Positions 58,001-64,000 of a DNA stretch of 64,000 bases are shown piece after piece. Source of the stretch: Methylobacterium aquaticum. Its GTDB lineage: Bacteria; Pseudomonadota; Alphaproteobacteria; Rhizobiales; Beijerinckiaceae. Within the stretch, counting starts at the first letter, position 1. Each line of letters starts with the position of its first letter. The stretch spans positions 1-64,000 of the forward strand of contig NZ_CP043627.1 of the NCBI RefSeq assembly GCF_016804325.1, read 5' to 3'. The notes below the pieces were generated by a model, which saw only the letters and a list, made by a program, of their open reading frames with translations, made no database searches and was not told the origin of the DNA. Both the position numbers and the translations under genes were made by a program.

Positions 58001-60121
58001 ACGCCCGACCCGGATTTCAACGGCGCCGACACGATCGTCTACACGATCACCGACGGCAATGGCGGCTTCGCCACGGCCACGGTCGCGGTCGGGGTGAACC
58101 CGGTCGACGATGCGCCCGTGGTCGATAGCACCTCGCCGATCATCGCCGACCGGTCGGACAGCGATGCCGCGCGGGTGTCGATCCCGGCGGGACACGCCTT
58201 TGGCGACGTGGACGAGGGCGACGTGCTGACGTTCTCGGCGACCGGCCTGCCGCCGGGTCTGGCGATCGATCCGGTGACCGGCGAGATCGCCGGCACCCTC
58301 GCGTCCGACGCGTCGACCCGGGTGCCGGGCGGCGTCTACGCGGTCACGCTCACCGGCACCGATTCCGCCGGCGCCTCCGCAACAGCGCGCTTCACCATCA
58401 CGGTGGGGAATCCGGCCCCGATCGCCCGCGACGACCTGGCGGCCCTCGACGAGGACGGCCTTCTCGAAGGTCGCGTGCTCGACAACGACGCCGATCCCGA
58501 CGGCGACGCCATGCGGGTCGATCCGATGCCCGTCGCCGGTCCGCTGCACGGACGGCTCGACCTGCGGGCGGACGGCACCTTCACCTACAGGCCGGAGGCC
58601 GGGTTCCACGGCGAGGATTCCTTCGCCTACGCGGTCGTCGATTCCGATGGCGGCCGCTCGACGGCCATGGTCCGCCTCACGGTCGCGTCCATCGACACCC
58701 TGCCCGAGGACACCACACCCGAGGACACCCCACCCAAGGCAACGGCGGCTCCGGTGACGACCCGCGAGGACACGCCCGTCGACGGCCGCATCATCGTGGA
58801 CGATCCGGGCGACGCCCCCCCGACCTTCGCGGTCGAGATGGCGCCGGCCTCCGGCCAGGTCACGCTGCGTCCCGACGGCGGCTTCACCTATACCCCCGCC
58901 ACGGATTTCCACGGCGCCGACGGCTTCACCGTGCGGGTCTCCACCGAAACCGGCGGCTCCACCCTGGTCCCGGTCGCGGCGACCATCGTGGCGGTCAACG
59001 ACGCCCCGGACGCCCATGCCGACGCTCTGGCGATCTCGGCTGGCGAGGTCGGCCGGGGGCGGGTCGTGGCGACGGATCCCGACGGCGATCCCCTGGACTT
59101 CCGCCTCCAGGCCGGCCCGGCGAATGGGACGGTCGTGCTGGCCGAGGACGGATCCTATGCCTACACCCCCGCAACCGGCTTCAGCGGCCGCGACAGCTTC
59201 ACGGTCGAGGTCGGCGACGGCAGCGGCGGGGTCGCGCGTGCCACCGTGGCCGTCACGGTCGCGGCGAAGCCGGTTCTCGTGCCGCCCCCCGGGGCCTCCG
59301 CCCCGCTTCCCGGCGCCCGGCTCCTTCTCGACGCTCCGGCGATGCCGCCGGCTCCGGCCCATGACACCGGGATCGTCGCCGACGGCTTCGTCCTGCAGGC
59401 CGTCGCCGCGATCGACCCGCTCGGCTCCGTCGGACAGGCGATCCTGGCGAAGGGAGCGATCGTCGCCGCGGTCAACGGCGTCGACGACCTGCATGGGACG
59501 GCGATCGACATCGACCGTCCGGTGGTGCTCGACGCGGGCGACCGGATCGGGCGGCTCGCCTGGGAACGGTTCGAACGCCAGCCGGACGGTCGCGCACCCT
59601 GGTTCTCGGCGAGCCCCTATCTCGGCCGCTCCCTCGGCCTCACCCTGTCGACGGACGAGACCGTCACGGGCCGGGGCGACCTCACGATCGAGGCGATCCG
59701 CCGGCCCGACACCCTGGTCATCAACCTGCGCAACCGGACGCCCGACGACGCCTCGGTGGGGAACGTCCGGCTCCTCGGGCCGGACGGCGCGCCGGTGCCG
59801 GCCTGGATCGAGGGAGATGGCAGGGGCAGCTTCTGGGGGCGTCCCCCGGCCGGAACCCGTCTCGTCGCCGTCGAGGTGGAGATCGCGCTCCGGGATGGCC
59901 GCGTCGTGCGCTGGCCGATGACCGTCGACGTGGAGACGGGCGAGATCCGTGCGACCGCGCCCGCGCGCCCGGGCGCCGGTCGCCCGCCTGCCGAATCACC
60001 CGGGATCGGGCTGCGCGGCGAGGCGCCGATGTTCACGGCCCGGCTCGCATCCCTGGAGCGGGACGGGCATCCCGATCTCACGCTGATCGAGACGGCACTC
60101 CGGCGAGGAGCCGGATTTTGA
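46073..60121 (+). CDS. Giant DUF4347/cadherin-like repeat protein (about 4,680 residues)
   Basis: A single frame encodes about 4,682 residues (4,693 if the ATG at 46040 is used). The order is: a basic leader without Sec signal; the motif ALEPRFVFDGAA (about residue 42), a LEPR-type element typical of giant surface proteins; a DUF4347 domain (about 108-270, with IDAIHILSHGSAGDLRLG and LMIYGCDFAAGEAG); a repeat-propeller-like region to about 530; an SdrD B-like calcium domain (GGRVFGDANANGTSDSGEAGLRGV, 530-640); then dozens of VCBS/cadherin/tandem-95 and He-PIG-type modules marked by VNDAPV, EDTPLVFSA, GTLTYTPDADFAGTDRFTYTV and GLPPGLAIDPATG. The last 280 residues are a non-repetitive domain. 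It is presumably an exported surface adhesin, handled by the neighbouring protease/HlyD/TolC proteins. A calcium-binding or adhesive role is inference. Confidence 0.92.
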   Translation: MFERFRSKTRGLSETRVLSKTRAGSEPRVATGAPTSPAIRALEPRFVFDGAAAPAAAQSHGDPARDDPAHGDRASGDEAGRHAEPAEARAAAPVGAPLHETATASGRHEIVVIDEGAADVATLIAGVPSSAEIILIDPARDGFDQLAEALEGRSGIDAIHILSHGSAGDLRLGTGDLTAETIRGRYAADLAVIGKALTATGDLMIYGCDFAAGEAGARAVALLASATGADIAASDDATGAAELGGDWTLETHRGAIETGIVVDAAAQADWHHLLAAADNGRGALLAVSNHGIYSVDIASGKATELTQAPGSVGGITLGASLNSLAVDQANGLIYYVDNASPNAATRNALFAYDFRNDRHILIDADLSTHGVTTGSQGLGGAGAAFANGTLYLAVENVSGTTDQIYRLTFTGSGRTVASGATFGSQANHEYDWGDIGIDQAGGQLVSLTRGSFARFSLGDGREVLFDNSVTRTDVQTGVDSGGFIYTLGTNITRLDPTSGAAIGSGKAITTDGSTPLGTINDAASWTPPTSTIGGRVFGDANANGTSDSGEAGLRGVTVQLVDDVNGNGRVDAGERVLATDTSAADGSYSFTGLLPGQFVVRVTDTEGRLTTATATTPTSGALADTKVGATLAGPDFGYNPALVLDLDASAAGTGYATRYTERAPGVAIVDADVSILSAAGTTLTAARAVIANGTGAETLRIVGTLPAGLGASYDPATSTLTLTGSASLADYQAALQQIRYASTGPVPSPAERSIAVTVSDGTVDSAVATATVTVVAANAPPVNTLPASQGATEDTDLVFSAATGNAVRVDDRDGGPLTVTLSADQGLLSLSRLTGLTFAAGDGANDAAMTFTGSIADIDAALDGLRFAPRADYNGSARISLVTRDPVRPADTFTNGSFEDPAIGGGYAIVPESSVPGWKTDATDHQIEIWRSGYGGVPAYDGNQFAEINANQVAALYQTFDATAGSTLSFDFAHRGRAGVDTMQVKVTDLGADGVAGTADDSTLFDKTYSDGNTAWGAYGETIAGTASGNTLRFEFRSIGAAGGSQSVGNFIDGIRIRQGFVTASALDVTIAPVADIVPDAVATNENTAITVNAVTGTNGAAADNFEDVTRAVTAVTQGAHGSVAFQPDGTLTYTPDANFAGTDRFTYTVAAGGTTETAAVTVTVRPVNRAPILDLDASAPGTGFRTSYGVGGPAIAIVETGVAVTDVDNAQMVSARAVITNPQAGDGLTFVGTPPAGIVATYDPATSTLTLTGAASKADYQAALQQIRYASTGSAPSTADRTIAVTVNDGTVDSAVATATVTVVPANAPPVNTLPVSQTLAEDTSLVLSAGNGNAVTVSDPDAGTGALTTTLGVAHGTLTLGSRTGVTVTNDGTGAVTLTGTAAAINAALDGTTYRPAADYNGPETLTIVTTDNGNTGAGGPRSDTDTLSIAVTAVNDAPTNTVPAAMQVVTEDTPLIFSARGGNAVSVADVDGGTLTVALSSSEGRLTLSGTAGLTFLQGTGTGDRAMRVSGSIAAINAALDGLRFDPAADRNGPAQIALVTVDPAGATAASTIAVTVLPVADIVPDAVATNEDTAITFNAVTGTNGASADTFADGTRAVTAVSQGAHGSVAFQPDGTLTYTPDADFAGTDRFTYTVTAGGTTETATVTVTVRPINDAPVLDLSATHGYATRYTEGGPGVAIVGTGMSVTDVDSATLASATAVITNGQAGDALSVEGGLPAGLVARFDPATFTLTLTGAATTADYQTALGRVRFSSSERDPSTLTRSIAVSVSDGALRSAVVTATVEVAAVNDAPVNGLPEAQATAEDTPLVFSAATGNAVTVSDPDARDGRVTTTLGVLHGTLTLGSRTGVTVTNDGTGAVTLTGTIAAINAALDGTTYRPAADYNGPETLTIVTTDNGNTGAGGPKSDADTLAIAVNPVNDAPTNTVPAAMQVVNEDTPLIFSARGGNAVSVADVDGGTLTVALSSAEGQLTLSRTAGLTFLQGTGTGDRAVRVSGSAAAINAALDGLRFDPAADRNGPAQIALVTVDPAGAMAASTIAVTIAPVADIVPDAVATNEDTAITFNAVTGTNGASADTFADGTRAVTAISQGAHGSVAFQPDGTLTYTPDADFAGTDRFTYTVTAGGTTETATVTVTVRPVNDAPVLDLSDTHGYATRYTEGAPGVAIVGTGMSVTDIDSATLASATAVITNGQAGDALSVEGGLPAGLVARFDPATFTLTLTGAATTADYQTALGRVRFSSSERDPSTLTRSIAVSVSDGALRSAVATATVEVAAVNDAPVNGLPGAQATAEDTPLVFSAATGNAVTVSDPDARDGRVTTTLGVLHGTLTLGSRTGVTVMNDGTGAVTLTGTIAAINAALDGTIYRPAADYNGPETLTIVTTDNGNTGAGGPESDTDTLAIAVAAVNDAPVNGVPGPQSVDEDTGLVFSPRTGNAIIVADVDAGSGAVTVLLHVRHGTLTPGGTANVTVTGAGTGSVSLSGTLAAVNAALDGTTYRADADYAGSDILTMATTDNGNTGAGGPRSDTDTIAIAVNPVNDAPTNTVPAATQAVNEDTPLIFSARGGNAVSVADVDGGTLTVALSSAEGRLTLSGTAGLTFLQGTGTGDRAVRVSGSVAAINAALDGLRFDPAADRNGPAQIALVTVDPAGATAASTIAVTVLPVADIVPDAVATNEDTAITFNAVTGTNGASADTFADGTRAVTAVSQGAHGSVAFQPDGTLTYTPDADFAGTDRFTYTVTAGGTTETATVTVTVRPVNDAPVLDLSDTHGYATRYTEGAPGVAIVGTGMSVTDIDSATLASATAVITNGQAGDALSVEGGLPAGLVARFDPATFTLTLTGAATTADYQTALGRVRFSSSERDPSTLTRSIAVSVSDGALRSAVATATVEVAAVNDAPVNGLPGAQATAEDTPLVFSAATGNAVTVSDPDARDGRVTTTLGVLHGTLTLGSRTGVTVMNDGTGAVTLTGTIAAINAALDGTTYRPAADHDGPDALTIVTTDNGNTGAGGPKSDIDVLALTVSPVNDAPRAGTLPAIIGFDGDRVAGLDLGRTFSDVEGDRLTFGVSGLPAGLTVDSATGIVRGAIDRSASRGGTNGEYAVTVTAEDGHGGATRRSFTWRVVDPAPIARNDDVPTDARTPIRGSVLADNGHGADSDPDGDPLTVVAVGGSAAGIGWAVAGSEGGRFTVLADGSYRFDPGADFDDLPAGRTRATQIAYTIDDGDGGSATAILTVTVTGLVRAPAPGLLGDRSASDGEAVVLPYGGSPDGPAARYGATGLPPGLAIDPATGTIQGTIDRAASGATGLTDYRVVVTATGPGGAQTETRFTLRVTNPAPQARDDSATTAKDRPVVVDVLANDRDPDGDPLAIVATGAAAPRAGHGRVAVADGALVYTPDADFNGTDTITYAIADGNGGTGTASVTVTVTPVNDGPSADILPDQAGRGGAAVIHDIATHFHDPDADRSTAAIPGEGLRFTATGLPPGLSLDPATGLITGRLPVEPAATIDFTVTVTATDAEGASIARSFTWTVTEPVPTAGPDDAATRAGTPVSVAVTANDSDPDGPVRLVDAPGATHAAHGTVSVDPATGRLTYVPDDGFSGTDTVAYTIENQQGGRATGLLTVAVSPVNRPPVAPDTLSGAEAADGESVRLPLGLLFVDPEGARLAYTATGLPPGLAIDPATGEIAGTIRHDASGPTGHATYMVTLTATDGSGLAVSRTLAWAITNPAPSAADDVITTDEDRPVDIDVTGNDHDPDGDPLAVVAGSVTARHGTVAINPDGSLRYTPDPDFNGADTIVYTITDGNGGFATASVAVAVNPVDDAPVVDSASPIIADRSDSDAARVSIPAGHAFSDVDEGDVLTFTATGLPPGLAIDPATGEIAGTIRHDASGPTGRTTYAVTLTATDGSGLAVSRTLAWAIANPAPSAADDVITTDEDRPVDIDVTGNDHDPDGDPLAVVAGSVTARHGTVAINPDGSLRYTPDPDFNGADTIVYTITDGNGGFATATVAVGVNPVDDAPVVDSTSPIIADRSDSDAARVSIPAGHAFGDVDEGDVLTFSATGLPPGLAIDPVTGEIAGTLASDASTRVPGGVYAVTLTGTDSAGASATARFTITVGNPAPIARDDLAALDEDGLLEGRVLDNDADPDGDAMRVDPMPVAGPLHGRLDLRADGTFTYRPEAGFHGEDSFAYAVVDSDGGRSTAMVRLTVASIDTLPEDTTPEDTPPKATAAPVTTREDTPVDGRIIVDDPGDAPPTFAVEMAPASGQVTLRPDGGFTYTPATDFHGADGFTVRVSTETGGSTLVPVAATIVAVNDAPDAHADALAISAGEVGRGRVVATDPDGDPLDFRLQAGPANGTVVLAEDGSYAYTPATGFSGRDSFTVEVGDGSGGVARATVAVTVAAKPVLVPPPGASAPLPGARLLLDAPAMPPAPAHDTGIVADGFVLQAVAAIDPLGSVGQAILAKGAIVAAVNGVDDLHGTAIDIDRPVVLDAGDRIGRLAWERFERQPDGRAPWFSASPYLGRSLGLTLSTDETVTGRGDLTIEAIRRPDTLVINLRNRTPDDASVGNVRLLGPDGAPVPAWIEGDGRGSFWGRPPAGTRLVAVEVEIALRDGRVVRWPMTVDVETGEIRATAPARPGAGRPPAESPGIGLRGEAPMFTARLASLERDGHPDLTLIETALRRGAGF
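50030..55140 (+). repeat. Kilobase-scale tandem repeats inside the giant gene
   Basis: A 1,458-bp unit (486 codons) recurs three times: positions near 50281 match 51739, and these match 53587 after an extra 390-bp module (about 53290-53690) that makes the second spacing 1,848 bp. Copies two and three appear identical by eye for about 820 bp (about 52345-53170 against 54193-55018), which implies very recent duplication or gene conversion. Confidence 0.9.
57060..58230 (+). repeat. 585-bp direct repeat in the giant gene
   Basis: A unit containing CTCGCCTGGGCGATC (57221 and 57806) and coding for GLPPGLAIDPATGEIAGTIR then ITTDEDRPVDIDVTGNDHDP is present twice with only scattered substitutions, 195 codons apart. 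Confidence 0.88.
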
Positions 60122-60128
60122 CGATTCG

Positions 60129-60140
60129 TTTACCATGCGG
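60129..60140 (+). promoter_or_regulatory. Related motif TTTACCATGCGG, third copy
   Basis: It differs from TTAACCATGCCG at two positions. It lies 8 bp after the giant gene's stop codon and about 80 bp before the TolC-like gene, so this gene may share the control of the upstream units. Confidence 0.4.
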
Positions 60141-60219
60141 AACGAAACAGTAGGGAGACGCGAGAGCGGTCTCCCGGGGCTTCCCGAGTGCGCTTGAGCC
60201 CGGAGGGGAAGCGGGAACC

Positions 60220-61827
60220 ATGGCGCAGGTTGGGCCGGGCAGCCGGAGGGGCAGACGCCGGATCGGCGCCGTGTTGGTCGGAGCCACGCTTCTGGCCACG
60301 GCGATGGTCGGCTGCACGGTGAAGCCCCAGCCGCTCGGGCCGGCTGAACTCGGTGCCTACGCGGCGGACAAGCTGCGCCGCGTCGGGTCCGACCAGCCTT
60401 TGCCGGGACCGCGCATCGATCTCTACGAGGCCTTCGCCCGCGCCCTGAAGTACAATCTCGATCAGCGCGTCGAGATCATGCAGACGGCGGTGCGCGCGCG
60501 CGAGCTGAGCTTCGCCAGCTATTCCATGCTGCCGAACTTCGTCGCCAACAGCGCCTATGCCGGGCGCGACAGCTACGCCGCCAGCTCCTCGATCTCGGTG
60601 CTGAGCCAGCGCCAGTCGCTGGAGCCATCCTACAGCCAGGACAAGAACTTCGTCTTCGGCGACTTGTCCTTGAGCTGGAACATCCTCGATTTCGGCTTGT
60701 CGTACGTGCGCGCGCGGCAGGCCGCCGATGCCGTCCTCATCGCCGAGGAGAGCCGCCGCCGGGTGGTGAGCCGCATCATCGAGGACGTGCGGACCGCCTA
60801 TTGGCGCGCGCTCACGAGCGAGCGGCTCGCGAGCCGCCTGCGCGCCCTCGAGGGGCGCGCTCAGACGGCGATCGGCGACGCCCGCCGGCTCTACGCCGAG
60901 CGCCAGACCTCGCCGCTCACGGCGCTGACCTACGAGCGCGAGCTGATCGAGATCCGGCGCGAGGCCCAGCGCGTCGAAGCCGACCTCCTGGTCGCCCGCA
61001 GCCAGCTCGCCTCGCTGATGAACCTTCCGCCCGACCTGCCGTTCCGCCTCGCCGAGATGGAGGGGGTCGAGGCCGGCCTGAAGATCGGGGTCCCCGATTC
61101 CGACCTCGTCCGCGTCGCCCTGGAGAACCGGTCGGAACTCCGCGAGGTCGCCTACCGCCAGCGCATCAACGGGCGGGAGGCGACCGCCGCCCTGCTCGAA
61201 TTGCTGCCCGGCTTCAACGTCATCGTCGGCGGGAACGCCGATTCGAACCGCCTGCTCTACAATGCGAGCTGGGTCGGCTGGGGCGCCCGCGCGAGCTGGA
61301 ACCTCATGAACGTGTTCCGCTACCCCGAGCGGACCGGCCTCATCGACGCGCAGGACGCGCTCCTCGACAAGCGGGCGCTCGCCGTCACCATGGCGGTGAT
61401 GACCCAGGTCCATGTCAGCCGGATCCGCCACGCGCTCGCCATGCGGGAATACGAGACGGCTGCCGCGTTCCGCCGCGTCCAGCGCCGCATCGTGGGGCAG
61501 ATGCGCGCCTCCGCCGCCGCACTCTCGACGAGCGAGCAGACCCTGATCCGCGAGGAGATGAACACCCTGATCGCCGAGGTGAAGTTCGACCTCGCCCATG
61601 CGGCCGTCCAGAACGCCCGCGCCAACGTGTTCGCCTCCCTCGGCCTCGACTCCTTCCCGCTGGCGACCATCGATGGCCAGGACCTTCAAGGCCTGACGCA
61701 GACCGTGCGGACGAGCTGGCTCGGGATCGGCGCCGTCCTCGCCGACGCCCCTCCGATCCCGCAGGTTCCTCCGATCCCGCAGGTCTCGCGCCCGCCCGCC
61801 GCCCTGCCCCTCGGATTGAGGCGCTGA
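60220..61827 (+). CDS. TolC-family outer-membrane lipoprotein
   Basis: The 535-residue outer-membrane efflux protein has a lipoprotein signal (IGAVLVGATLLATAMVGC; lipobox ending at Cys32). Two TolC halves follow: ARALKYNLDQRVEIMQTAVRARELSFASYSMLPNFVANSAYAGR, FGDLSLSWNILDFGLSYVRARQAADAVLIAEE and RTAYWRALTSERLASRLRALEGRAQTAIGDARRLYAERQTSPLTALTYERELIEIRREAQRVEADLLVARSQLASLMNL; the second half includes WVGWGARASWNLMNVFRYPER. The C-terminus carries a proline-rich IPQVPPIPQV direct repeat. It should form the exit channel for the adaptor proteins encoded upstream. A good ribosome-binding site (GGAGGGGAAGCGGGAACC) precedes the ATG. Confidence 0.92.
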   Translation: MAQVGPGSRRGRRRIGAVLVGATLLATAMVGCTVKPQPLGPAELGAYAADKLRRVGSDQPLPGPRIDLYEAFARALKYNLDQRVEIMQTAVRARELSFASYSMLPNFVANSAYAGRDSYAASSSISVLSQRQSLEPSYSQDKNFVFGDLSLSWNILDFGLSYVRARQAADAVLIAEESRRRVVSRIIEDVRTAYWRALTSERLASRLRALEGRAQTAIGDARRLYAERQTSPLTALTYERELIEIRREAQRVEADLLVARSQLASLMNLPPDLPFRLAEMEGVEAGLKIGVPDSDLVRVALENRSELREVAYRQRINGREATAALLELLPGFNVIVGGNADSNRLLYNASWVGWGARASWNLMNVFRYPERTGLIDAQDALLDKRALAVTMAVMTQVHVSRIRHALAMREYETAAAFRRVQRRIVGQMRASAAALSTSEQTLIREEMNTLIAEVKFDLAHAAVQNARANVFASLGLDSFPLATIDGQDLQGLTQTVRTSWLGIGAVLADAPPIPQVPPIPQVSRPPAALPLGLRR

Positions 61828-62124
61828 GGCGGGGATTCCCGCGCTTGCGGAAGAGGGTGGGGGACGGGCCGCCCGGCCCGCATGCCCACGGCGGCGCCCC
61901 GAGGCATCCGGAGCGGGTCGGGGTGGGAGGAGCTCCAGGGCCGCCAGGCTTCGGGCCGCCGTCGTGGACCCCGATACAACGTCCGCGTCGCGCCTCGCGG
62001 GGCCGGCCTCCGCCGGGGCGGCGGCTTCCCCTTGCCGCCCCCGGCGCCAGCGCCTAAGAGCGCGCGGCCCCGCACATCTCAAGCGCCGCGCCGACGCGCA
62101 CGGCGCACCTGACAGGAGTTGCCC

Positions 62125-62838
62125 ATGCGTCCCTCGAAGCGCGCCCCCGACGAGCTGCGCAAGGTCACGCTGGAGCGGGGCGTCTCGCGCTACGCCGAGG
62201 GCTCCTGCCTCGTCACCTTCGGGGAGACCAAGGTGCTGTGCACCGCCTCGCTGGAGGAGCGCGGGCCGTCCTGGCTGCGCGGCTCCGGCAAGGGCTGGAT
62301 CACCGCCGAGTACAGCATGCTGCCGCGTGCCACCCACGACCGCAACCGGCGCGAGGTCAATGCCGGCAAGCCGTCCGGGCGCACCCAGGAGATCCAGCGC
62401 CTGATCGGCCGGTCCCTGCGCGCCGTGGTGAACCTGCCGGCGGTGGGCGAGCGCCAGATCGTGGTCGATTGCGACGTGCTCCAGGCCGATGGCGGCACCC
62501 GCACGGCGGCGATCACCGGCGCCTGGGTGGCGTTGCACGAGTGCTTCACCTGGATGCGCGGCCGCTCGATCATCTCGGTCGATCCGATGCGCGACCACGT
62601 CGCGGCGATCTCCTGCGGCATTCACAAGGGCACGCCCGTGCTCGACCTCGACTACGCCGAGGATTCCGGCGCCGAGACCGATGCCAACTTCGTCATCACC
62701 GGCTCGGGCGGCATCGTCGAGGTGCAGGGCACGGCCGAGGTGAAGCCGTTCTCCGAGGAGGAGTTCCTGAGCCTCCTGCGGCTGGCCAAGACCGGCACCG
62801 CCGCCCTGGTGGCGCTCCAGAAGCAGGCGATCGCCTGA
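62125..62838 (+). CDS. rph: Ribonuclease PH
   Basis: The 237-residue phosphorolytic exoribonuclease trims tRNA 3' ends. It starts [20 protein letters not shown] and contains [79 protein letters not shown] and [19 protein letters not shown]. The ATG at 62125 has AGGAG before it. The stop overlaps the rdgB start by one base. The 297 bp upstream (61828-62124) hold no other gene. Confidence 0.97.
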   Translation: MRPSKRAPDELRKVTLERGVSRYAEGSCLVTFGETKVLCTASLEERGPSWLRGSGKGWITAEYSMLPRATHDRNRREVNAGKPSGRTQEIQRLIGRSLRAVVNLPAVGERQIVVDCDVLQADGGTRTAAITGAWVALHECFTWMRGRSIISVDPMRDHVAAISCGIHKGTPVLDLDYAEDSGAETDANFVITGSGGIVEVQGTAEVKPFSEEEFLSLLRLAKTGTAALVALQKQAIA

Positions 62839-63470
62839 TGGCCCGGCTCCTCACCGGGCGGGTCGTGATCGCGACCCACAATGCCGGCAAGCTGCGCGAG
62901 ATGCGCGAGCTGCTGGCGCCCTTCGGCGTCGAGGCCGTCTCGGCCGGCGAGCTGAACCTGCCGGAGCCGGACGAGACCGGCACGATGTTCTCGGAGAACG
63001 CCGCCATCAAGGCGCGGGCGGCGACCGAGGCCACCGGGCTGCCGGCCTTCGCGGACGATTCGGGGCTCTGCGTCGATGCCCTCGACGGGGCGCCCGGCCT
63101 GTTCTCGGCCCGCTGGTCCGGCGGCTCGAAGGATTTCTCGGGGGCGATGGCGCGCATCGAGCGGGAGCTGACGAGCCGCGGTGCCACCGACCGCCGCGCG
63201 CACTTCGTCTCGGCCCTGGTCCTGGCCTGGCCGGACGGGCACGAGGAGCTGTTCGAGGGGCGGGTGTTCGGCGAGCTGGTCTGGCCGCCCCGGGGCGACA
63301 AGGGCTTCGGCTACGACCCGATGTTCAAGCCGGACGAGAGCCCGCTCACCTTCGGCGAGCTGTCCTCGGAGGAGAAGCACGGCATCGACTGGGCGAAGCG
63401 CGAAGCCCTTTCGCACCGGGCCCGCGCCTTCCTGGCGCTGGAAGCCGCCTGCCTGCGCCGGCCGGACTGA
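62838..63470 (+). CDS. rdgB: XTP/dITP diphosphatase
   Basis: The 210-residue Ham1-type pyrophosphatase removes dITP and XTP from the nucleotide pool. It reads [70 protein letters not shown] and [49 protein letters not shown], all diagnostic. The ATG overlaps the rph stop codon, so the two are cotranscribed, an arrangement usual in alphaproteobacteria. hemW, often next, is not there; the downstream gene is convergent. Confidence 0.97.
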   Translation: MARLLTGRVVIATHNAGKLREMRELLAPFGVEAVSAGELNLPEPDETGTMFSENAAIKARAATEATGLPAFADDSGLCVDALDGAPGLFSARWSGGSKDFSGAMARIERELTSRGATDRRAHFVSALVLAWPDGHEELFEGRVFGELVWPPRGDKGFGYDPMFKPDESPLTFGELSSEEKHGIDWAKREALSHRARAFLALEAACLRRPD

Positions 63471-63590
63471 CATTGACACCCTCGATGCCGTCCCGGGGCT
63501 CGGCGAAGACGACACCCCGGGATCACATCGAGAGAAGTCGGCTCATGTGCCGGATCGATCGACGCGGCCGTTCTCGATAGGCCCTGAACG

Positions 63591-63630
63591 AAGGAGGCGC
63601 CCGCTCCGGGGGAGGGGCGCCTTGCCTTCT
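63591..63630. terminator. Hairpin between rdgB and ohr
   Basis: AGGCGCC and GGCGCCT (stem 63595-63602 with 63615-63622) enclose a GC-rich loop and are followed by TGCCTTCT on the plus strand and preceded by GTTCAGGGCC on the other. It lies between convergent genes and may end both transcripts. A second hairpin, TCCCGGGGC with CCCCGGGA, lies nearer rdgB (about 63497-63522). Confidence 0.4.
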
Positions 63631-63679
63631 AGCGCGAGAAGGAGGCGGCCGGGCCGCCCCTTCTCGGGCCTGCGATGGA

Positions 63680-64000
63680 TCACGCGATGGTCAGGCCGAC
63701 ATCGACGTTGCCGCGGGTGGCGTTCGAGTACGGGCAGACCTGGTGGGCCTTCTCGACCAGCGTCTCGGCGGTCGCCTTGTCGAGGCCGGGCAGCGAGATG
63801 GTCAGGTCGGTGGTGATGCCGAAGCCGCCCTCGGAGCGCGGGCCGATGCCGACCTTGGCGGTCACGGTGGTGTCGGCCGGGACGGCGATCTTCTCCTGGC
63901 CGCCGACAAACTTCATCGCGCCGAGGAAGCAGGCGGCATAGCCGGCCGCGAAGAGCTGCTCGGGGTTGTTGCCGGCGCCGCCGGCGCCGCCGAGCTCCTT
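63680..64000 (-). CDS. ohr: Organic hydroperoxide resistance protein, 5' part missing
   Basis: The 106 codons at the right edge encode the C-terminal three quarters of an Ohr/OsmC peroxidase, which reduces organic hydroperoxides. Both catalytic cysteines are visible: [21 protein letters not shown] and [21 protein letters not shown]. The latter [11 protein letters not shown] is the Ohr signature and separates it from OsmC. The N-terminal part lies beyond the window. An OhrR regulator, usually adjacent, would also be beyond it. Confidence 0.95.
   Translation of the reverse strand, partial: KELGGAGGAGNNPEQLFAAGYAACFLGAMKFVGGQEKIAVPADTTVTAKVGIGPRSEGGFGITTDLTISLPGLDKATAETLVEKAHQVCPYSNATRGNVDVGLTIA

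Overview
The window is GC-rich and codes on both strands. Its genes (alphaproteobacterial dnaG-rpoD pair, phasins, a DUF4167 protein behind prmC, DUF2794, a cobalt-type nitrile hydratase and pca genes) together with its abundant CTCATCCTGAGGTG palindromes point to an alphaproteobacterium of the Rhizobiales, most likely Methylobacterium or a close relative. That assignment is inference from gene content and repeat style. No rRNA, tRNA, CRISPR array, prophage or complete insertion sequence was seen.

Layout. 1-3.2 kb: protocatechuate 3,4-dioxygenase genes (pcaG cut by the window edge, then pcaH), an IclR-type regulator and a divergent drug/metabolite-type permease. 3.2-4.2 kb: a gene-free block of nested miniature transposable elements. 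4.2-9.5 kb: an SF2 helicase, hrcA and several small secreted or membrane proteins. 9.7-13 kb: an aldo/keto reductase with a divergent LysR regulator, and a SnoaL-like/hydrolase pair. 13-20.2 kb: small proteins, a spermidine-synthase-like protein, an AraC regulator and two phasin-type genes (polyhydroxybutyrate granules) with a tandem PhaR-like operator. 20.4-23.9 kb: a CitE-like lyase, the nitrile hydratase operon and an orphan SoxA-like dihaem cytochrome. 24.2-28.3 kb: dnaG and rpoD. 28.4-34 kb: a class III cyclase, then a TPP riboswitch and thiO-thiS-thiG-thiE, with palindromes and a broken GIY-YIG gene lodged between thiS and thiG. 34-40.7 kb: a 2-hydroxycarboxylate transporter, prfA-prmC, a DUF4167 protein with tandem repeats and a short-chain dehydrogenase. 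62-64 kb: rph-rdgB and the 3' part of ohr.

The most remarkable region is 41.6-61.8 kb. It encodes a periplasmic adaptor, a GAF-HlyD membrane fusion protein, a PqqD-like/site-2-protease/HlyD fusion, a giant DUF4347 and cadherin-like repeat protein of about 4,680 residues, and a TolC-family outer-membrane lipoprotein. The arrangement looks like a dedicated surface-display or secretion system for the giant protein, but no ABC ATPase is encoded there. A near-identical motif (TTAACCATGCCG or TTTACCATGCGG) precedes all three transcription blocks. The giant gene contains kilobase-scale, partly identical tandem repeats.

Three genes in the first 6 kb (IclR regulator, permease, helicase) are readable only across frameshifts. 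All four joints lie in GGGC/GCCC-type runs, so base-calling error is as likely as real decay.
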